Below are positions 23,347 to 36,022 of a stretch of DNA of 64,000 nucleotides, piece after piece. The notes under the pieces are model-generated. The model saw nothing but the letters and a program-made list of their open reading frames with translations. It was not told the origin of the DNA and did no database searches. Both the position numbers and the translations under genes were made by a program. Each line of letters opens with the position of its first letter. Within the stretch, counting starts at the first letter, position 1. This DNA is from Tetmemena sp. SeJ-2015 (lineage: Eukaryota; Ciliophora; Spirotrichea; Sporadotrichida; Oxytrichidae), in the NCBI GenBank assembly GCA_027382625.1, contig JAJKFJ010021613.1, forward strand, positions 1-64,000, written 5' to 3'.

Positions 23347-24258
23347 GAGGAGCACTTTTTGCTCCAATTTTGACAGCATCCTAATCTTATCTTATAAATC
23401 AAATCAAAAACTCTCACACATATAAAGTTAAATAAATTAAGTGTATAGTGGGTTGTAGAAATAAGATCAAAACGCAATTCTTAATTTAAGATGAAATTAA
23501 AGGTATCATGAATTAAACATCTCTAATTGGCTGATAGTCATTAAAAGTAATATTGATTGGCTCTTAATATATAATTTATAGCTGTAATTAAAACTTTAAT
23601 GTTTTATTGGATTTCCCTTTAGAGATCAGTGATTATTAATCAATGGGGTGTCTAAATTAAATTGAAACCTAATCTTTTCCTATTTAATGTCTAAAAATTA
23701 TCACCCCTTACTTTCCTTTTTTTCTTTGACGATTTTATTCTTTATGGAAATTTTATACAAAATAAAGATAAATCTTATTTTTAAAACCCACGATACACTT
23801 CACTTATTTCACGTTACAAAAATGATGTTTCTACTTTTCCTTAATCCTTAAATCCAATTTAAAACGCTTTTCCTGAAATTTTAGCCTCTAATCCTCTCAT
23901 TCCATTAATCTTATTTGACTTGATGAATTGCTGTGAGTGTATAGTCATTGTAGTAGTAGTAAATAATATTCTACTCAATAAAAGATTTGCTTGAGAGATC
24001 TGTGACCTCATGAGTCCTAAATAGTTACAATTCCATTTTAGGGCTCAGGAGGCTTGGCAAGTGAGTCTAAATTTTTAATTTTCTCTGAATAAATTTTAAT
24101 TCCATTTAAAAATATAATTTAAACACAAAAATAAAGCCATCAGCATTTGACAAAAAAACTATACTATTCACAATTTACAATTCACTAAATGCTAGTGTAT
24201 ATAAGAAATGCGCATTAGTAAAAATGAAGTATTTTCATTTGTGGATGATTTTAGGTGA
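23347..24258. other. Intergenic spacer
   Basis: AT-rich DNA with no frame longer than chance. It contains a CATATAAAGTTAAAT motif also seen near 4947. Confidence 0.5.
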
Positions 24259-27200
24259 ATGAAGAGCTCCTAAGTAGAAATTTCTGAGCTGAGCGGGAGT
24301 TAAGAGCACTTGCTGAGCTCACTAAATAAGGCCTCGCTTCTCAAAGACTCAAGCGCAGAGGCTTTCGAGTCACCTACGAGATACACTCAACTCACAAGCG
24401 GCGTGCAGTCCTCCTATGTCTCGCCAGATAAGCCAGACATCCAAACTAGTGAGAGTGGAATGAAGATAGAGGAGCCTCTGGTACAAAAGATATAGAAAAG
24501 TTCGGAGCCACTTCGCCAATCTCACTAGGTTAAGTAACAGGTTGATCAAAATTAGGTGTTTAGGGAGAAGGAGTGGTCCGAATAAACAAGCAAGCATGCG
24601 AGAGAGGGCGAGTCAAACTCCGCCAAATAAGTAGATAGTAGTGCCTCCCCCCTCTCTGCTAATTATCAAGTCACTTCCAACCAGCCTCATACCACTTCAA
24701 TAATTGATCACAGTGATCATGATGTTGTAGAGGCAAACCTGAATCAAAATAGGCAAATTCAAAATTTGAACTCAACATCTAACATCACATAGCAGTTGAG
24801 GAAGTCTAAGCAAAGCATATTTGACTAGCACAGCAATTCAAATCAACTATCAAACTCTGGCTCAAGTGAAGATACTCACCTCTATATCTCTTTCTATCTC
24901 TTTATAGGTTAAGTGAAGTAGATAATAAGCCATCAGGAAACAAGAAAGCGGGCTCAGGATAGAAGAAACTCACAGAAAACAAGAATGAAAAGATGTAGGA
25001 TGATCAAAACAGAATCAAGAATAAGAAAACGAAGTCAGCCAAAATCAATGTCGAAGAGAAGAAGTTTTAGAAGCACTATCAAACTCATGATGAAGGTGTT
25101 GTAACATATGAATACTATTTTAATGAAGCCACCTTTGGGGATGAGAACACGAACATTCTAAATCATGGCTAATTGAAAGGGTTAGATAAGTCTTTCGAGC
25201 ATTCAAGTAAGTCTAGTTTGCTTGTTCCTTCGGGAATCCATTAGGATTTGAGTTCTCTATTATAAATGCTTTTTTGCAATAAGTTCAATGACTAGAAATG
25301 AGGAAAATGTTTAGACTTTACTTATTTCTACACTGTACTTTAAATTTATAAATTAATGTTGCTCTATTGCTAAGCTTAGTCCAAAGTATGGGCTCTTACG
25401 TTCCAAATCACTAAGAAACCTTTGCAGCAAAGAGCATTCAGAATCAATACACGTATAATGCGCCGTATTAAGCAGCCATCCCTCCCTATTTGAACCCCTC
25501 ATTTTCAAATTCTATCCAAACTTAGCAATTTAATACCCTTCAATCCCTTCTCAACAATTAAACTAAGCCTTTGAACAACTATTTACCTCTCACCCATTAG
25601 CACCACCTCAGAAACTAGAACTATAGCCCTTTAAATGAAGGTGGACTGGGAGACTTCAATTAAGTTTTGAAGCAACTCTTCCAATCTGGAAGTACTGATG
25701 TAAATAGTGCTGGTGAGGGTGATGGGTGGAAATAGGTAGACCAGAAATTTATTCCGCATATTAATAGCAGGAGCTCAGTTTAAAATTAAAATTTGGATAC
25801 TCAAATAAAATAATTATCGTAGTCAAATCATACCAAAGTTGCCAATCAAGAAAGTGCTGATAATTCTTTATTCGCTCAATAATCATCAAATCTCAGAAAT
25901 GATAATCATTCACAAAATAATCAATCTGAGGAATTCAAAACATCAAGGAGGCAAGAAAACATAAAGGCTGATAACTAACTGAACTTGATATAATAAGTAA
26001 ACTTGGGATAATCTGAGAATATTCTGTAATAGAGTGTCCCTCCTTTCGATCGCTCATTAGATTACTCGACTCTATTTGCTGATATCTATCTATAAAACCA
26101 TCTTCTATTCTATAAACATCACAAAAATTATTTTTCCTTACTGAGAATTAGGGTTTAATCATGATGATATTCTTATCAAAAATTATTGATTGATGAGGTT
26201 CCAAAAAGAGACGGAAGAGAGGAATAGATTACTACTAGACGTGGTTTCAGAAGAAAGGGAGGAGCAAAACTAGATCAGAAGCATAATAGCCTCTGAACAT
26301 AGTAAGAACCAAACAGTATAAGAGCAAGAGAAAGGCACTAAAAAGCAGACAGACTCCTTCTGTCCTGATGGAGATATTGAAGATGCACTCTACTTCCTTG
26401 AAGACAGGAAGTCATGAAATTTTTCTCTGTTAATATTTTGCCTTCTAGGTTTAAGTTTTATGGGAACTGCACTGGAGCCTATGGAGAGAAAAGAATCATC
26501 GAGGGCAACTAAATGACTTAAAGCTAGAAGAAGTTGCTTCATGATTCAGTTGTGTCCAAGAACCAAACTTCGCTGCTGAATGATATGCAGACCAACTTTG
26601 TCAACAAGCAAATTCAAATGGCCTCAAATAATCAGTAGACTGGTAGTAGAAGCAACATGGGCTCACAGTCTACAGTCCTTGACATAGAGAGATATCAAAG
26701 TGGTAGGAAGAAGCACTTCCGAAGATGCGCAAACGAGATTGAAAAGAGTTTCATTTGCCCCTACAACGGATGCGACAAGTTCTATGGATCTGAAGGGTCT
26801 TTGAACTTGCACATGAAGTTGAAACACAATGCAGGAAGCAAAACTGAAAGAGAGAAGGTTGCAAAGCAACTGGCTTGGGCCTTGCAAAACGGCCTTCAAG
26901 GCGATCAGCTCGTTAAGCTTGAGAACTTAGGCAACTTTATATACTACTAAATTTTAACATCAATCTCCCACCAGGAAGTATTGAGAGAGCCGCTCAAAGC
27001 CTGGGCATAGATCTCAAGAGCATCCCCTTGACACAGCAATCTGCTGCAACTCAGTAAATTATAAGACAGAAGCTGGCTGCTTTCGTGGCCGGAAGTGGTA
27101 AGCCTGGACAAGGTCAATAAGGAAACAATAACTAGAGCTACAGCGTGGACGAGGGCTCCTCTGATACCTTTAAAAAGCCTATGTCTATCGCTGAGCTTAA

Positions 27201-27264
27201 TGAACTTAAGTAGACCTCTGCTTAAGGTCAGCTCTACAGTCAAGAGTCATCTCACAAAGAATGA
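24259..27264 (+). CDS. Single C2H2 zinc-finger protein, S/Q/N-rich
   Basis: ATG 24259 starts a serine- and glutamine-rich protein that runs through several MDSs to TGA 27262-27264. The one clear domain is a C2H2 finger near 26755-26835, FICPYNGCDKFYGSEGSL followed by NLHMKLKHN (C-x4-C-x12-H-x4-H). The approach to it is a helical K/E/R-rich region (MRFQKETEERNRLLLDVVSE). The tail is PGSIERAAQSLGIDLKSI then Q/S-rich. A single finger suggests nucleic-acid or protein binding, perhaps in transcription; that is inference. Pointers AAGTGAAG, AGG and CAA resolve three joins. Joins near 25230-25380 and 26085-26180 are not resolved. Confidence 0.7.
24864..24910. other. IES, 47 bp, pointer AAGTGAAG
   Basis: The 8-bp pointer lies at 24864-24871 and 24911-24918. 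Joining gives TCA AGT GAA GTA GAT in frame. Confidence 0.9.
26406..26446. other. IES, 41 bp, pointer AGG
   Basis: AGG lies at 26406-26408 and 26447-26449. Joining gives GAC AGG TTT AAG in frame. Confidence 0.7.
26932..26960. other. Candidate IES, 29 bp, pointer CAA
   Basis: CAA lies at 26932-26934 and 26961-26963. Joining gives GGC AAT CTC CCA in frame. Confidence 0.65.
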
Positions 27265-27660
27265 AAAAGGATTGTAAATACAATAAATTGTAATGACGCC
27301 TCCAGTCGATGGAGTATTGTTATTTATTCCCCAATGAAGATTAATCTTATACTCTCTGATATAGCTAGCTGAAGAGCAGATTAGGCTCTTGGCTTTTCGC
27401 CAAACTTGCCTGCTAACTTCTTCTCTTGCATATCTTTCACTCAAATCAACTCCCTAAATTCAAAACATACTCGCACTTATACACCACTGAATTGTGAATT
27501 ATTTGAATTAAAGTTCAATGTCAGATTTCCACTAATCCAATACTTTAAATTATCTCACCTATTTCCGCGTTCAGTTGTATTTCCTTAAGTTTTTAAAGCA
27601 ATAAATAAAAAGGTTCTATTCCCTAATCATATTCTAATGTTCATAAGTTAAATTTCATGA
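27265..27660. other. Spacer between convergent genes
   Basis: No gene was seen. Open frames on either strand here have no family features. Confidence 0.5.
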
Positions 27661-29660
27661 TCATAAGTTATGGACATACTTATCATAATCCTTTTGCTCT
27701 TCAGTTAACTGAGGCAAAGGAGCTATACTTTTCCTCTTGAGCTTATTGCTCCTCTCTTTTTGCATTCTCCCCTCGGGCTTCTTAACTCTCTCAGCTCTTT
27801 TCACCCTCTCTTAGTTTTTCTCTTATCTGCCTACCTCCTTCTGTCTCTCTACTTTCTATAGTTCCAAATACTTCTCCATCTTCCTCTTCTAGTCCAAATC
27901 TTCTAATATAATTAAAATGCTTTCACTTTAAATCCCTAAGCTTATCGGATATCTTTCGATTCAAGGGTTAATTACGAGAGGCCTTCGCTTGTGAAAGTTC
28001 AAAAGCTTCAGAGAAGTTCTCTAACTAGATCTCAATCTGCCTTAAAATTTGGCTGATAGTGAGCTTCCTCTAATCATAGACTATGTGATTTAAGCTATCT
28101 TGAGTGGGGAAGAGCTGCAAGTGCATCTTCTTAATTTGCTAGATTACTGGCTAGAAGGAGTTATCCAAGTCTTAGGAGTTTATGGCTTGTGAACCTCTCT
28201 ACTATTCAATCTGTAAGGATTTTGAGAATCGGTCATTAACTTTCTAAGTCTGGACGTGGCGCAAGTCAAAATTCATCAAGGCCGAACTTATGTCAGAGAT
28301 CTGAGCCTTCACTACATCTTGTTCTTTGATGAAGTCCTTTCTAATCTTTCTGAGATATAAATTTTAAGGAATAAATAATTGTTTAACTTTCTTAGCTCAT
28401 TCTCATCATCTTCAACTAGCTTCATAAGAAAGAGATTAGCCTCTTCTAGCTCAGAGTATATTGCCAAAAATTGCTCCACTGTGAAAGGTATCTTGGGCAT
28501 GCCCTCGCTCTTGGCCTTTTTAAGCTGCTTAAACTTAGCTCTCTCATTCTACTCTTCTGCTTCATCTTTTTGAGTGATGAAAAGCCGAGAAGTCAAATTG
28601 CTCTTGTTGGATTAACTTTGAGTCTTCTTAAGCTGTAGGATCTTCCTTACCTTTTAATGTACAAACTCCTCCGCTATGTTCATTATAAACTATTTCTGCT
28701 GCTTCATTGGCTGCAGCCCTTCCTCCACAAACCTTATTTCTTATTCTTTCAAATGCCATACATTAAGAATTAATTGCACTACTTCACATTATTTCTTTAT
28801 CGACATCCTCAATCTCCAGATTTAAGGCTTCAATCTGTTTCTAAAGAAACTTAACATAGTTAATACAAACTGAATAGATTAGTGAAACTTATCCTGGTCT
28901 TTGATATAGAGTTGATACTCTTCAAACTATTTCTGGACTACAACTTGATCTTCCTCGAACTTCTGAAACCTCTGGGCATCGAGCAGAAGTTACTCCTTTG
29001 CCTCCTCCAGTCGATTCCACTCACTCTCAATTTGCTTATTGTAAGAGGTAATCAGCTCGTCTTTATATAAATTGAAATAAAAACATGCCCTCAATAATAA
29101 ATATGATCTTGATCGTTGATCTTAATCTGCTTGATGAGCATGGATTTGGACATCTGTTTTAGTTCCTGCTTAGATCAAATCAAAAGATATTTACATTTAA
29201 AAGATATGAGTCTTGTCTAGTTCAGGTTATAAGGCTAAAGATAGCGGGTATTATCTCCTCGTACATAGGCAGGACTATTGTTTTCTGTTTTATTAGCCTG
29301 AACTATTTCATTAACTTATAATAATACTATACATAAGATTTCACTCTTGGATCTGAGATAGGTCTCACTCTCTATTTACTTAAAATCTTCATCAGCATTT
29401 AATTCTCTCAGGTAGCTTTATTTTCTTGCAAAAAAGATTACTATAGTAGGCACATAAAATACAATTGCAGGTGGTCTTTAATTTTCCAGATGCTCAAAAG
29501 ACTCAACTGTGGTTAATTACTACTATTCCTGTTTCTGAAAAGATATCTGGGCCAGGGATTTACTCATGAGTCGTCTTTCCCTCTTCACAAGGAACTTTTC
29601 GCTGTTGCGCTCGAAATGAAATGGATTGCCCTCCTCTCCTTCCAAATTACAAATTGACAT
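27661..29660 (-). CDS. CFAP100: CFAP100-like axonemal coiled-coil protein
   Basis: From ATG 29660 the protein begins MSICNLEGEEGNPFHFERNS, like the NPFH-containing start of CFAP100. It continues with VKRERRLMSKSLAQ and then a long DUF4200-type coiled coil (KDELITSYNKQIESEWNRLE). The block FTVEQFLAIYSELEEANLFL matches the conserved 'ee.NLFLi' part of the family. A basic tail ends at TGA 27661-27663. Homologues act with CFAP73 on the inner-arm dynein I1/f complex of motile cilia. Four IESs are placed: 28346-28386, 29077-29096, 29172-29201 and, if the upstream frame belongs here, 30767-30807. At least one more near 28780-28860 is unresolved. The open frame continues upstream of ATG 29660 without a stop. 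Confidence 0.75.
28346..28386. other. IES, 41 bp, pointer AGAAAG (minus strand)
   Basis: CTTTCT occurs at 28346-28351 and 28387-28392 on the plus strand. Joining gives CTA AGA AAG ATT AGA AAG in frame. Confidence 0.85.
29077..29096. other. Candidate IES, 20 bp, pointer TTTAT (minus strand)
   Basis: ATAAA occurs at 29077-29081 and 29097-29101. Joining gives CAT ATT TAT TTC AAT in frame into the DUF4200 coil. Confidence 0.65.
29172..29201. other. Candidate IES, 30 bp, pointer ATCT (minus strand)
   Basis: AGAT occurs at 29172-29175 and 29202-29205. Joining gives ATA TCT AAG CAG GAA in frame. Confidence 0.65.
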
Positions 29661-31025
29661 TATAAATATCATGAAAAGCTTAAGAGCATAGAAAACCCTA
29701 TGTTCTTATTTTTACTTTGTATTTAAATTAGAGTTTTAGAGGAGATTATTAATTCTTTTTCTTTTTAGAGCAGGTAGAGAAAATTTAGGTCTTTACTAAT
29801 CGTACTTCAGCTACATTTTTTCAACATTTTGCTAAACTTAAGACCCCCCTCCCTTTATCTTTTCAACTTTTTACTTGTGGATTCTCTAGGTACCTGAAAG
29901 GGAGGCTCTCTAATCTGAAAAGTCAACTGAATCTAGCAGATTTCTAGATGTGAGGGGGACGAAGAAAGTCGCCTTAGGTCTCCAATCAGTTGTCTACTAG
30001 ATCTTTTCTACAGACCTCTGCTGTAGCTTTCTGCTCTGGGATTATTCAACCAGACTTAATTAGCTGTCCTGATATTCAAAGGTTTCATTTGAGATATAAT
30101 TTGAATGTAAAGGACTATCAAATGCAATACAGCTCCAGATTGGAGGATATCTCTATATTTTTGAAAAGCGACTGTCTAGAAGATACAGGTTGCTCCTCCA
30201 TCATGATGGAAGACTGCTCAAGTAAATAGTTGGATTCTTGCTGCATGTACGACTAATTAAAAGGAGTAGTCTTCTAAGAGCTGCCCTAGTTAGCCTCCTT
30301 GCTTATTTAAACTTTATTCAGAAACTGAGAAACCCTTTTCTACCGAAAGGAGATCTGGTTACTCTGCTACCCTGCTTCCTTCGAGTCAGATACAAATCTA
30401 GTAAAAGCTCCTTCTCTATGAATGGGATCACCTTTCTGTCTGTCGATATCCGGTGTGAGCAGGTTAAAACTGTACTCACGAGATATGGACCCAGAGAGTT
30501 ACACTGAAGATGGTTGTCCCCGTATAGAAGAAGACTTCTAGAACTGGCTTGGCATAGAGGTGAGGATAGTTTCCTCAAGAGCAGTTGAGATATTGTTATT
30601 GTTATTGTTATTGTTAAGTTCAGGGTTTAGGATCTTTTATTGATTAAAGATCTAGAAATGATTCTTGACTTCCAGGATCTTTGAGGACACAGAGGGTATG
30701 AACTATCTCTGAGCTCTTTCATCAAGAGGAACCTCCTGATATAAAGATGGCTCAAAATGAAATGAAATAACTTTGCATTAAAAATTATCATAGTATGCTC
30801 TGTGGTGATAACTTTGAGAAAGTTGTTCTTGATTTTAACTTTGCTGAATTCCTTGGGTATTCCCGAATCTTGCCTGGTCAGAATATCTTCAAGGCCACGA
30901 GAGGAGTTCAAGCCAAAGCTCTTCGTCCTCTTATGAATACTAGGAAGTGAGCTTTAAAGGTCTAAGGATTTCCGTTATAAGGCTCCTCCGTTTGAGGTTT
31001 GAGGCGAGCGATGAGACAAATTCAT
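29661..31025 (-). CDS. S/Q-rich open frame upstream of, perhaps fused to, CFAP100
   Basis: ATG 31025 (MNLSHRSPQTSNGGALQRKS) opens a serine-rich frame that crosses an IES at 30767-30807. It contains an asparagine run (LNNNNNNNN) and proceeds to about 30125. After an unresolved join near 30060-30120 the frame reopens (EYQDSQLSLVEQSQSRKLQQ). It then stays open straight into the CFAP100 frame at 29660. It may be a low-complexity N-terminal extension of that protein, or a separate gene whose stop lies in an unplaced IES. No domain was recognised. Confidence 0.5.
30767..30807. other. IES, 41 bp, pointer CAAAGTTAT (minus strand)
   Basis: ATAACTTTG occurs at 30767-30775 and 30808-30816. Joining gives CTC AAA GTT ATT TCA in frame. 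Confidence 0.9.
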
Positions 31026-31368
31026 TATAGGTAGTCTAGAATTTATAAAATGACGAAGACAATCTAAATTAAACTTAGCGTATATAAAATTAAATCATCA
31101 TACACCCCTCTCATTTATATAAGCATGAATAAATAACAATGCTCAAAGTTTGATATCAATGTTAGTTGTGGAATAGGATAAAATGAAATTAAATTATATT
31201 ACAAGTGCTATTTAATAAATAAGCTTGGCTATGTTCAAGTGTGTCTCAAGGGCTCATATAAGTTTAAGCACCCAAAGACTAATTCATCATTCAATAATCC
31301 TAAAAAAAAATTTTAAGCCCAACTCTAAAGATTTAATTTTAAATTGATGGATGTATATATTTCATAAT
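31026..31368. other. Intergenic spacer
   Basis: AT-rich; nothing recognised. Confidence 0.5.
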
Positions 31369-33583
31369 TCACTCGAAGAAATCGTCAAGGTCTTTTCCTA
31401 TGAAAGGAGACTCAACGTACTCGAGCGTGCGCAGCCTGTTGAAGATATTGATATAGGTCTGAGGCCTAAACTCCCGCCCCATAATTGTCTGCAGCCACCA
31501 GAACTTGTTTGGGAAGCCTGCTAAGTCATGGTGATCGCACATTTTCAAAGATAAAATTAAATAAAATTAGATAAGTAATGCCTGTAATTTAATTCTTAAT
31601 GATAAAGATGAGAAGTACCAGACTCCTTTTTCAAAATTTTAGCTTGAGATCCTACTGTCGAGATCGTTTTCAAAATAGACAGGATCTGATTTCTTGCCCC
31701 AGGGCTTGTTAGGAGAAAACTTATCTTGATAGTCGGAAGAGAACTTGGGATATTCTTGCGTCCAGTGGGAGAGTATCATGTCACTGTCGTCAGTTATATC
31801 TTTCAAAGCGTAGTCCAGGCTCTATAAATTAATTCACCTTAACTTAAAATTGTCAAAGCAGTAAGCGTTATCAAAATGCAATCATTGTTAGATAATTAAA
31901 TTGAAGAATAGTTATTCATGTTTGGATTGAAAACGTTATTGAGGTAGGTAGCAGGGCACTTGATCAAGTTGAAGTTTTCAAAGAAAGTCTTGTTCCAAAT
32001 TGAAACTATGTTCGAGACAACTTTGAGAGTCATCATCCCTCTTTCGATAAGTCCCACCTGTTCCTGTGGCCGACGCTTTACTCTCTCGCTTCTCTAAGTG
32101 AACTCCATATTGTTGTCTACTTCAACATCGAATCCTAGCCCCTTAGAAGATGATTTGGAGGGCTCAAGTAGCATCTCCCTTTTCTTTTTGTAGTTCTAAT
32201 TCTTAATGCCAGCAGCATAGGAGAAGTAGTAAGTTTCCTCGCTCATGGAGGAATTAATCTTAGGCATTGATATCCTTTCATGTGAACAGGGCAAAACTCG
32301 TGGAAAGCGTAGTCCCCGTTCTCACTTAAGATATCACTATTCATAACTCGCTTTACGTAATCCAAAATCTTCTCGCCTTGACGCCTGTTATGGCCAATTG
32401 TTTCCTGATTAAAGTCAAAGAAGAAATTAATACCGAAATCTTATAAAATGCAAACTATTTAAATGGGGCTGAGTTTTCATCTCCCAAACTATATCTTCCT
32501 CGCTTTAGCTTTGTTTAATGACAGTCTTAATGTTTTCTCGCTTGAAGTTGAGAGTCATCTTTTTCTGCATTAGGTTATGCAAGATTGTAAAAATTTTGCA
32601 GCCCTCAGCGAAGTAGCGATCTCTGAAGCTGCCTCCCTCCTTTCTACCTACAAACTTCTCCTTGTCGATGTTGAAATCGAACATGTAGGTGGCTATCCCT
32701 CCGTTGAGAATACTCAAAATGTGATATTATCAAAGCTATTTCTATCTAGAATAGGATTTAAGCCAGTAAAGGAAGCTATCCAGTGACTTCTATCTACCTT
32801 GGGAGAGCTACCGTCATTAAAGTAGTCAATTTTAAGCAGGTATTGCAAGTACCTGATAGTCTGGCCACCTTGGCTGTGCCCTACGAAGTGAATTTTCTGC
32901 TTTTCACTCCACCCCTCAGGTATGCCGTTAGGGTAGGCGTAAGTCTTGCCACCCGTTACTCTTCTCAAGTAGCGAGGCTTGTAGAATTACTCTCTGTGGT
33001 CACAATCGTAGTGCTCTTTTCCATAGACGCATTCAGCCATGGTGAGCTGTTTCTTATCAGCTAAGCGTTGCATACGGAATATTCCTATTAACTGCTGGTA
33101 CAGCTCACACGCTCTGTCGTGCAAACTCCCCCAAGGAGCAATGTCTGCCTAGTAAATTACGTTCTGGCCTTGAACATCGTCGTATGATGTGTAGCCGAAG
33201 TAATCTCCAAAGAAGTACGACTCGTCTGGTAAGCTATTATAGATAAGTAAAGAAAAAAAGTAAGCACTTTGATTTTATATATTAAAGTTTACCCAGCCAC
33301 CAAATCCGTGGACTAGAACAATAGGATAGGCATTTTTCCAAAGGTCCTTGGGGAGATGCTGCTGCATAGCAATAGCCTTGTCTCTTTTGGATTTATAGGC
33401 CTTTTGAATGATTTAGTAAGCGAATGAGAGAATCAATGCCAGCATCGTCAGGTTGGAGTTGTTTCTGATTTTAGAGTTAGTGGCAGGCAAAAAGGACTGC
33501 ACAAATGGAGTAGACTTGAAAGTGTTGAAGAGAAACACGACTACTTAGATAAACTCTAAGAAATAAAATATCTATCTTTCAAT
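31369..33583 (-). CDS. Alpha/beta-hydrolase lipase
   Basis: The open frame begins at about 33583 (start codon not fixed) with a hydrophobic N-terminus (VVVFLFNTFKSTPFVQSF) and a second apolar stretch (LTMLALILSFAY), so it is secreted or membrane-anchored. The oxyanion region is YPIVLVHGFGGW. The nucleophile elbow is HFVGHSQGGQTIRYL (serine in GHSQG). A late CDHHDLAGFPNKFW block probably carries the catalytic histidine, as in bacterial lipases where the histidine precedes the C-terminus. The C-terminus FIGKDLDDFFE ends at TGA 31369-31371. Triacylglycerol or phospholipid ester hydrolysis is likely. IESs near 33240-33300, 32710, 32400-32490, 32270 and 31540-31640 are visible as frame breaks but were not mapped to pointers. 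Confidence 0.8.
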
Positions 33584-33988
33584 TCATAATGATTGATGAG
33601 TGAGTATCTTTTGATTAAGTTTATTGGTTTTTATCATTGAAGAGGCAGAGAAAGAGTTTGAAATAATTTTATTGAGTTATTAAAATATTCTAAAATTAAA
33701 TAAGGGGTAGTGATGTCATCACCTCCCTCCGCTTCTTATCTATTTCAACATACTCTATTCTTATAAACCCTATTTTCATATTCTTTCCTGTTCACCCATC
33801 CTTCTTCTTCTGGTAATTTACTCCATCTTCATTCACTTCATATCTTAAAATCAGAGAATATAAAATGAACTTCCTTATAATGAAATGAAAGACTGGATAA
33901 TGAATTATGAAATTTTCTTGAGTGTGTGAATGAATAAATAAAGTTTTAATTTATAAACTCCGTTAACTGTATAAAACATTTTCTGCCA
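33584..33988. other. Spacer between divergent genes
   Basis: AT-rich; no signals were assigned. Confidence 0.5.
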
Positions 33989-35810
33989 ATGAATTCAGTA
34001 GCCAAACCTCTAAACTCCGCCATCCAGGAGGTTTCGCACGAGGAGAGCATGCACAGCAGAATTTCACTCACTTTGTAGCAGTCTCAAACCCATCAAATCC
34101 AAACTTATAAGTGGTTATATTTTAATTTCAAACTAGATTCTCTAATTTCAAAACACTGAATCTCTAACTCAAAATGGTTTTTTTAAAAGTTATTTATTCT
34201 TGAGATATGAAACTTTAGAGAAATATCCCGCTCAGCAATAAGAAATGGCAACAGACTCTGTCGATAAATGGTTAGAGCACCTAAGCTGGAAGTTGAGTGG
34301 GCTTGCAGTCTGGATTGCTGCACTATCACTCACAGACCACCCTGGATTAGAAACTTCAAAGCCATCTCTTTTTTTCCAAGGACATCAAAATACTAAGTGA
34401 ATATAAACCAAAGAGTAAGCAATACAAGATAAGCAATAAACTTCAGCAAAGTTAGAGGACTGCTCTAAGCAGCAATTAAACCAAGAGCCAGAGTAGTCTT
34501 ATCTAGAATTTTAATTAAAGATCTTAGAGTAAAAATCAGGAGAGATAAACAGAAGCGAGTGCGCAAACTGGAATTAATTACAACCAAAAATAGCAAGAGA
34601 AAGGAGTGGGTATGAGCCCAGTATTGGTGGCACCATTTTCGGAGAGAAAACCTAAAAAGAATTACTAGAGAGTGTTTTCAAGCTATGGAAGATTCCATTT
34701 TTCAAATTTTGTTTCGCAATATGTTTATTTAAGAAAGCTTAACGAGGAGGCAATTACAGAAACTTTGGGCAAGGCATTAAATGAGCAGCATTCACAAAGT
34801 TCAGCCTCACTGAAGAACCAATTTCGACTCAAAAGCGCTCAAAGGAAAATTTATTTCTATAGTGAATTATTTTAATTGTGAGCCTGGAAAGACAAGAGCA
34901 TAAAGACATATGAGGGTCTCTAACTACAAAACTCTCACACCAAGCTCAATTGAGAAATTTTAATAGCCCTGAGTCTTCAACACTAAATCGGCAAGTCTAG
35001 TAAATATATCCAAGTAGCCAGATAACACCTAAAGTTATAATGCCTCATTATTTCTTTTAAAGAAAATTAAAAAGCTATAATAGTCTTCTTGTATTTTGCA
35101 GAGCTCATTTCTTATTTATGCCTGAAATTCAATAAGTCCATTTCTCTATAAATTTAATATGCTTATGATGCCTTTCCAAGAAAAGCAAGAGCAAAAGCAA
35201 TAAGTTAAGAGCAGAGTTAGGCGGCCACAAACTTCAATAAACTTCAAAATAAAGTAGGAGTCTATACACAATTTGATGTATGAAGATAAAGTTGCTGCTG
35301 ATATTGATTATGTGTCCCTTCCAAATAAAATTCAGGAAAGCGATAAGGCCAATCAAATCAACCTAGATAGCACCTACCTCTATCAGGCCCCTTCTAACTC
35401 TTCTCTAGTAACAAAGAGAGTCCTTTATTTTGAAATTATTTAATTTCCAGACAGCTGTGGGGCAAAGAGGAAGTGAAAATAGCCAGTAGTAGAGAACCAT
35501 AACCTCGGCTAAATCTAGTAAGATATACCTCTTCCCGGAAAAGTTCTATCGCATAGCTAATCACTAAGCTATGAAACTGGTCACTAATCAGGGATGGATT
35601 CCATCAAATAACCATCACCTTAACTTGTTGGGTATTCAATTAAGAGATTAGCAAGAGTAAATTCATTAAAATTAAATCAATTAGAAATAAATGAGGAGAC
35701 TAAAAAATAAAATAATGCCTTTAGTATTTTTAAATAAAGGTATCTAAAATGCTTTATGGGATTTTCAACTACATTTATGTCAGTTTATTAATAAATATTC
35801 TCTAAAATGA
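33989..35810 (+). CDS. Low-complexity Q/S/K-rich protein, multi-MDS
   Basis: ATG 33989 begins MNSVAKPLNSAIQEVSHEES. Further open pieces are ATDSVDKWLEHLSWKL near 34240, a long Q/K/S-rich run at about 34387-34880, MPFQEKQEQKQQVKSRVRRP near 35170, and NSQQQRTITSAKSSKIYLFP near 35480. The last frame stops at TGA 35808-35810, though coding character fades after about 35700. Pieces lie in different frames, so several IESs separate them; none was mapped. No domain was recognised. Confidence 0.5.
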
Positions 35811-36022
35811 TAATTTTAGAGAGTAAATTTAAAAACCCTAGGAGGCTATTATGTCTACCTCCTTAAATAAAAATGAGTAATTATAGTAACTTATTTACAG
35901 CTAGCTGAATCAATTATAATCTAAGAATGCTACTATCGCTCTTTTAAATAAAATAATTTATTTGAGCTCATGCTAAAGAATATCATTTGAGTGAGGCAAC
36001 TTTAAGGTAATTAAGCTCAGCA

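Noticed and set aside
30238..30578. Open frames on both strands using standard stops
   Set aside because: Only the minus frame read with TAA/TAG as glutamine continues across the CAAAGTTAT IES.
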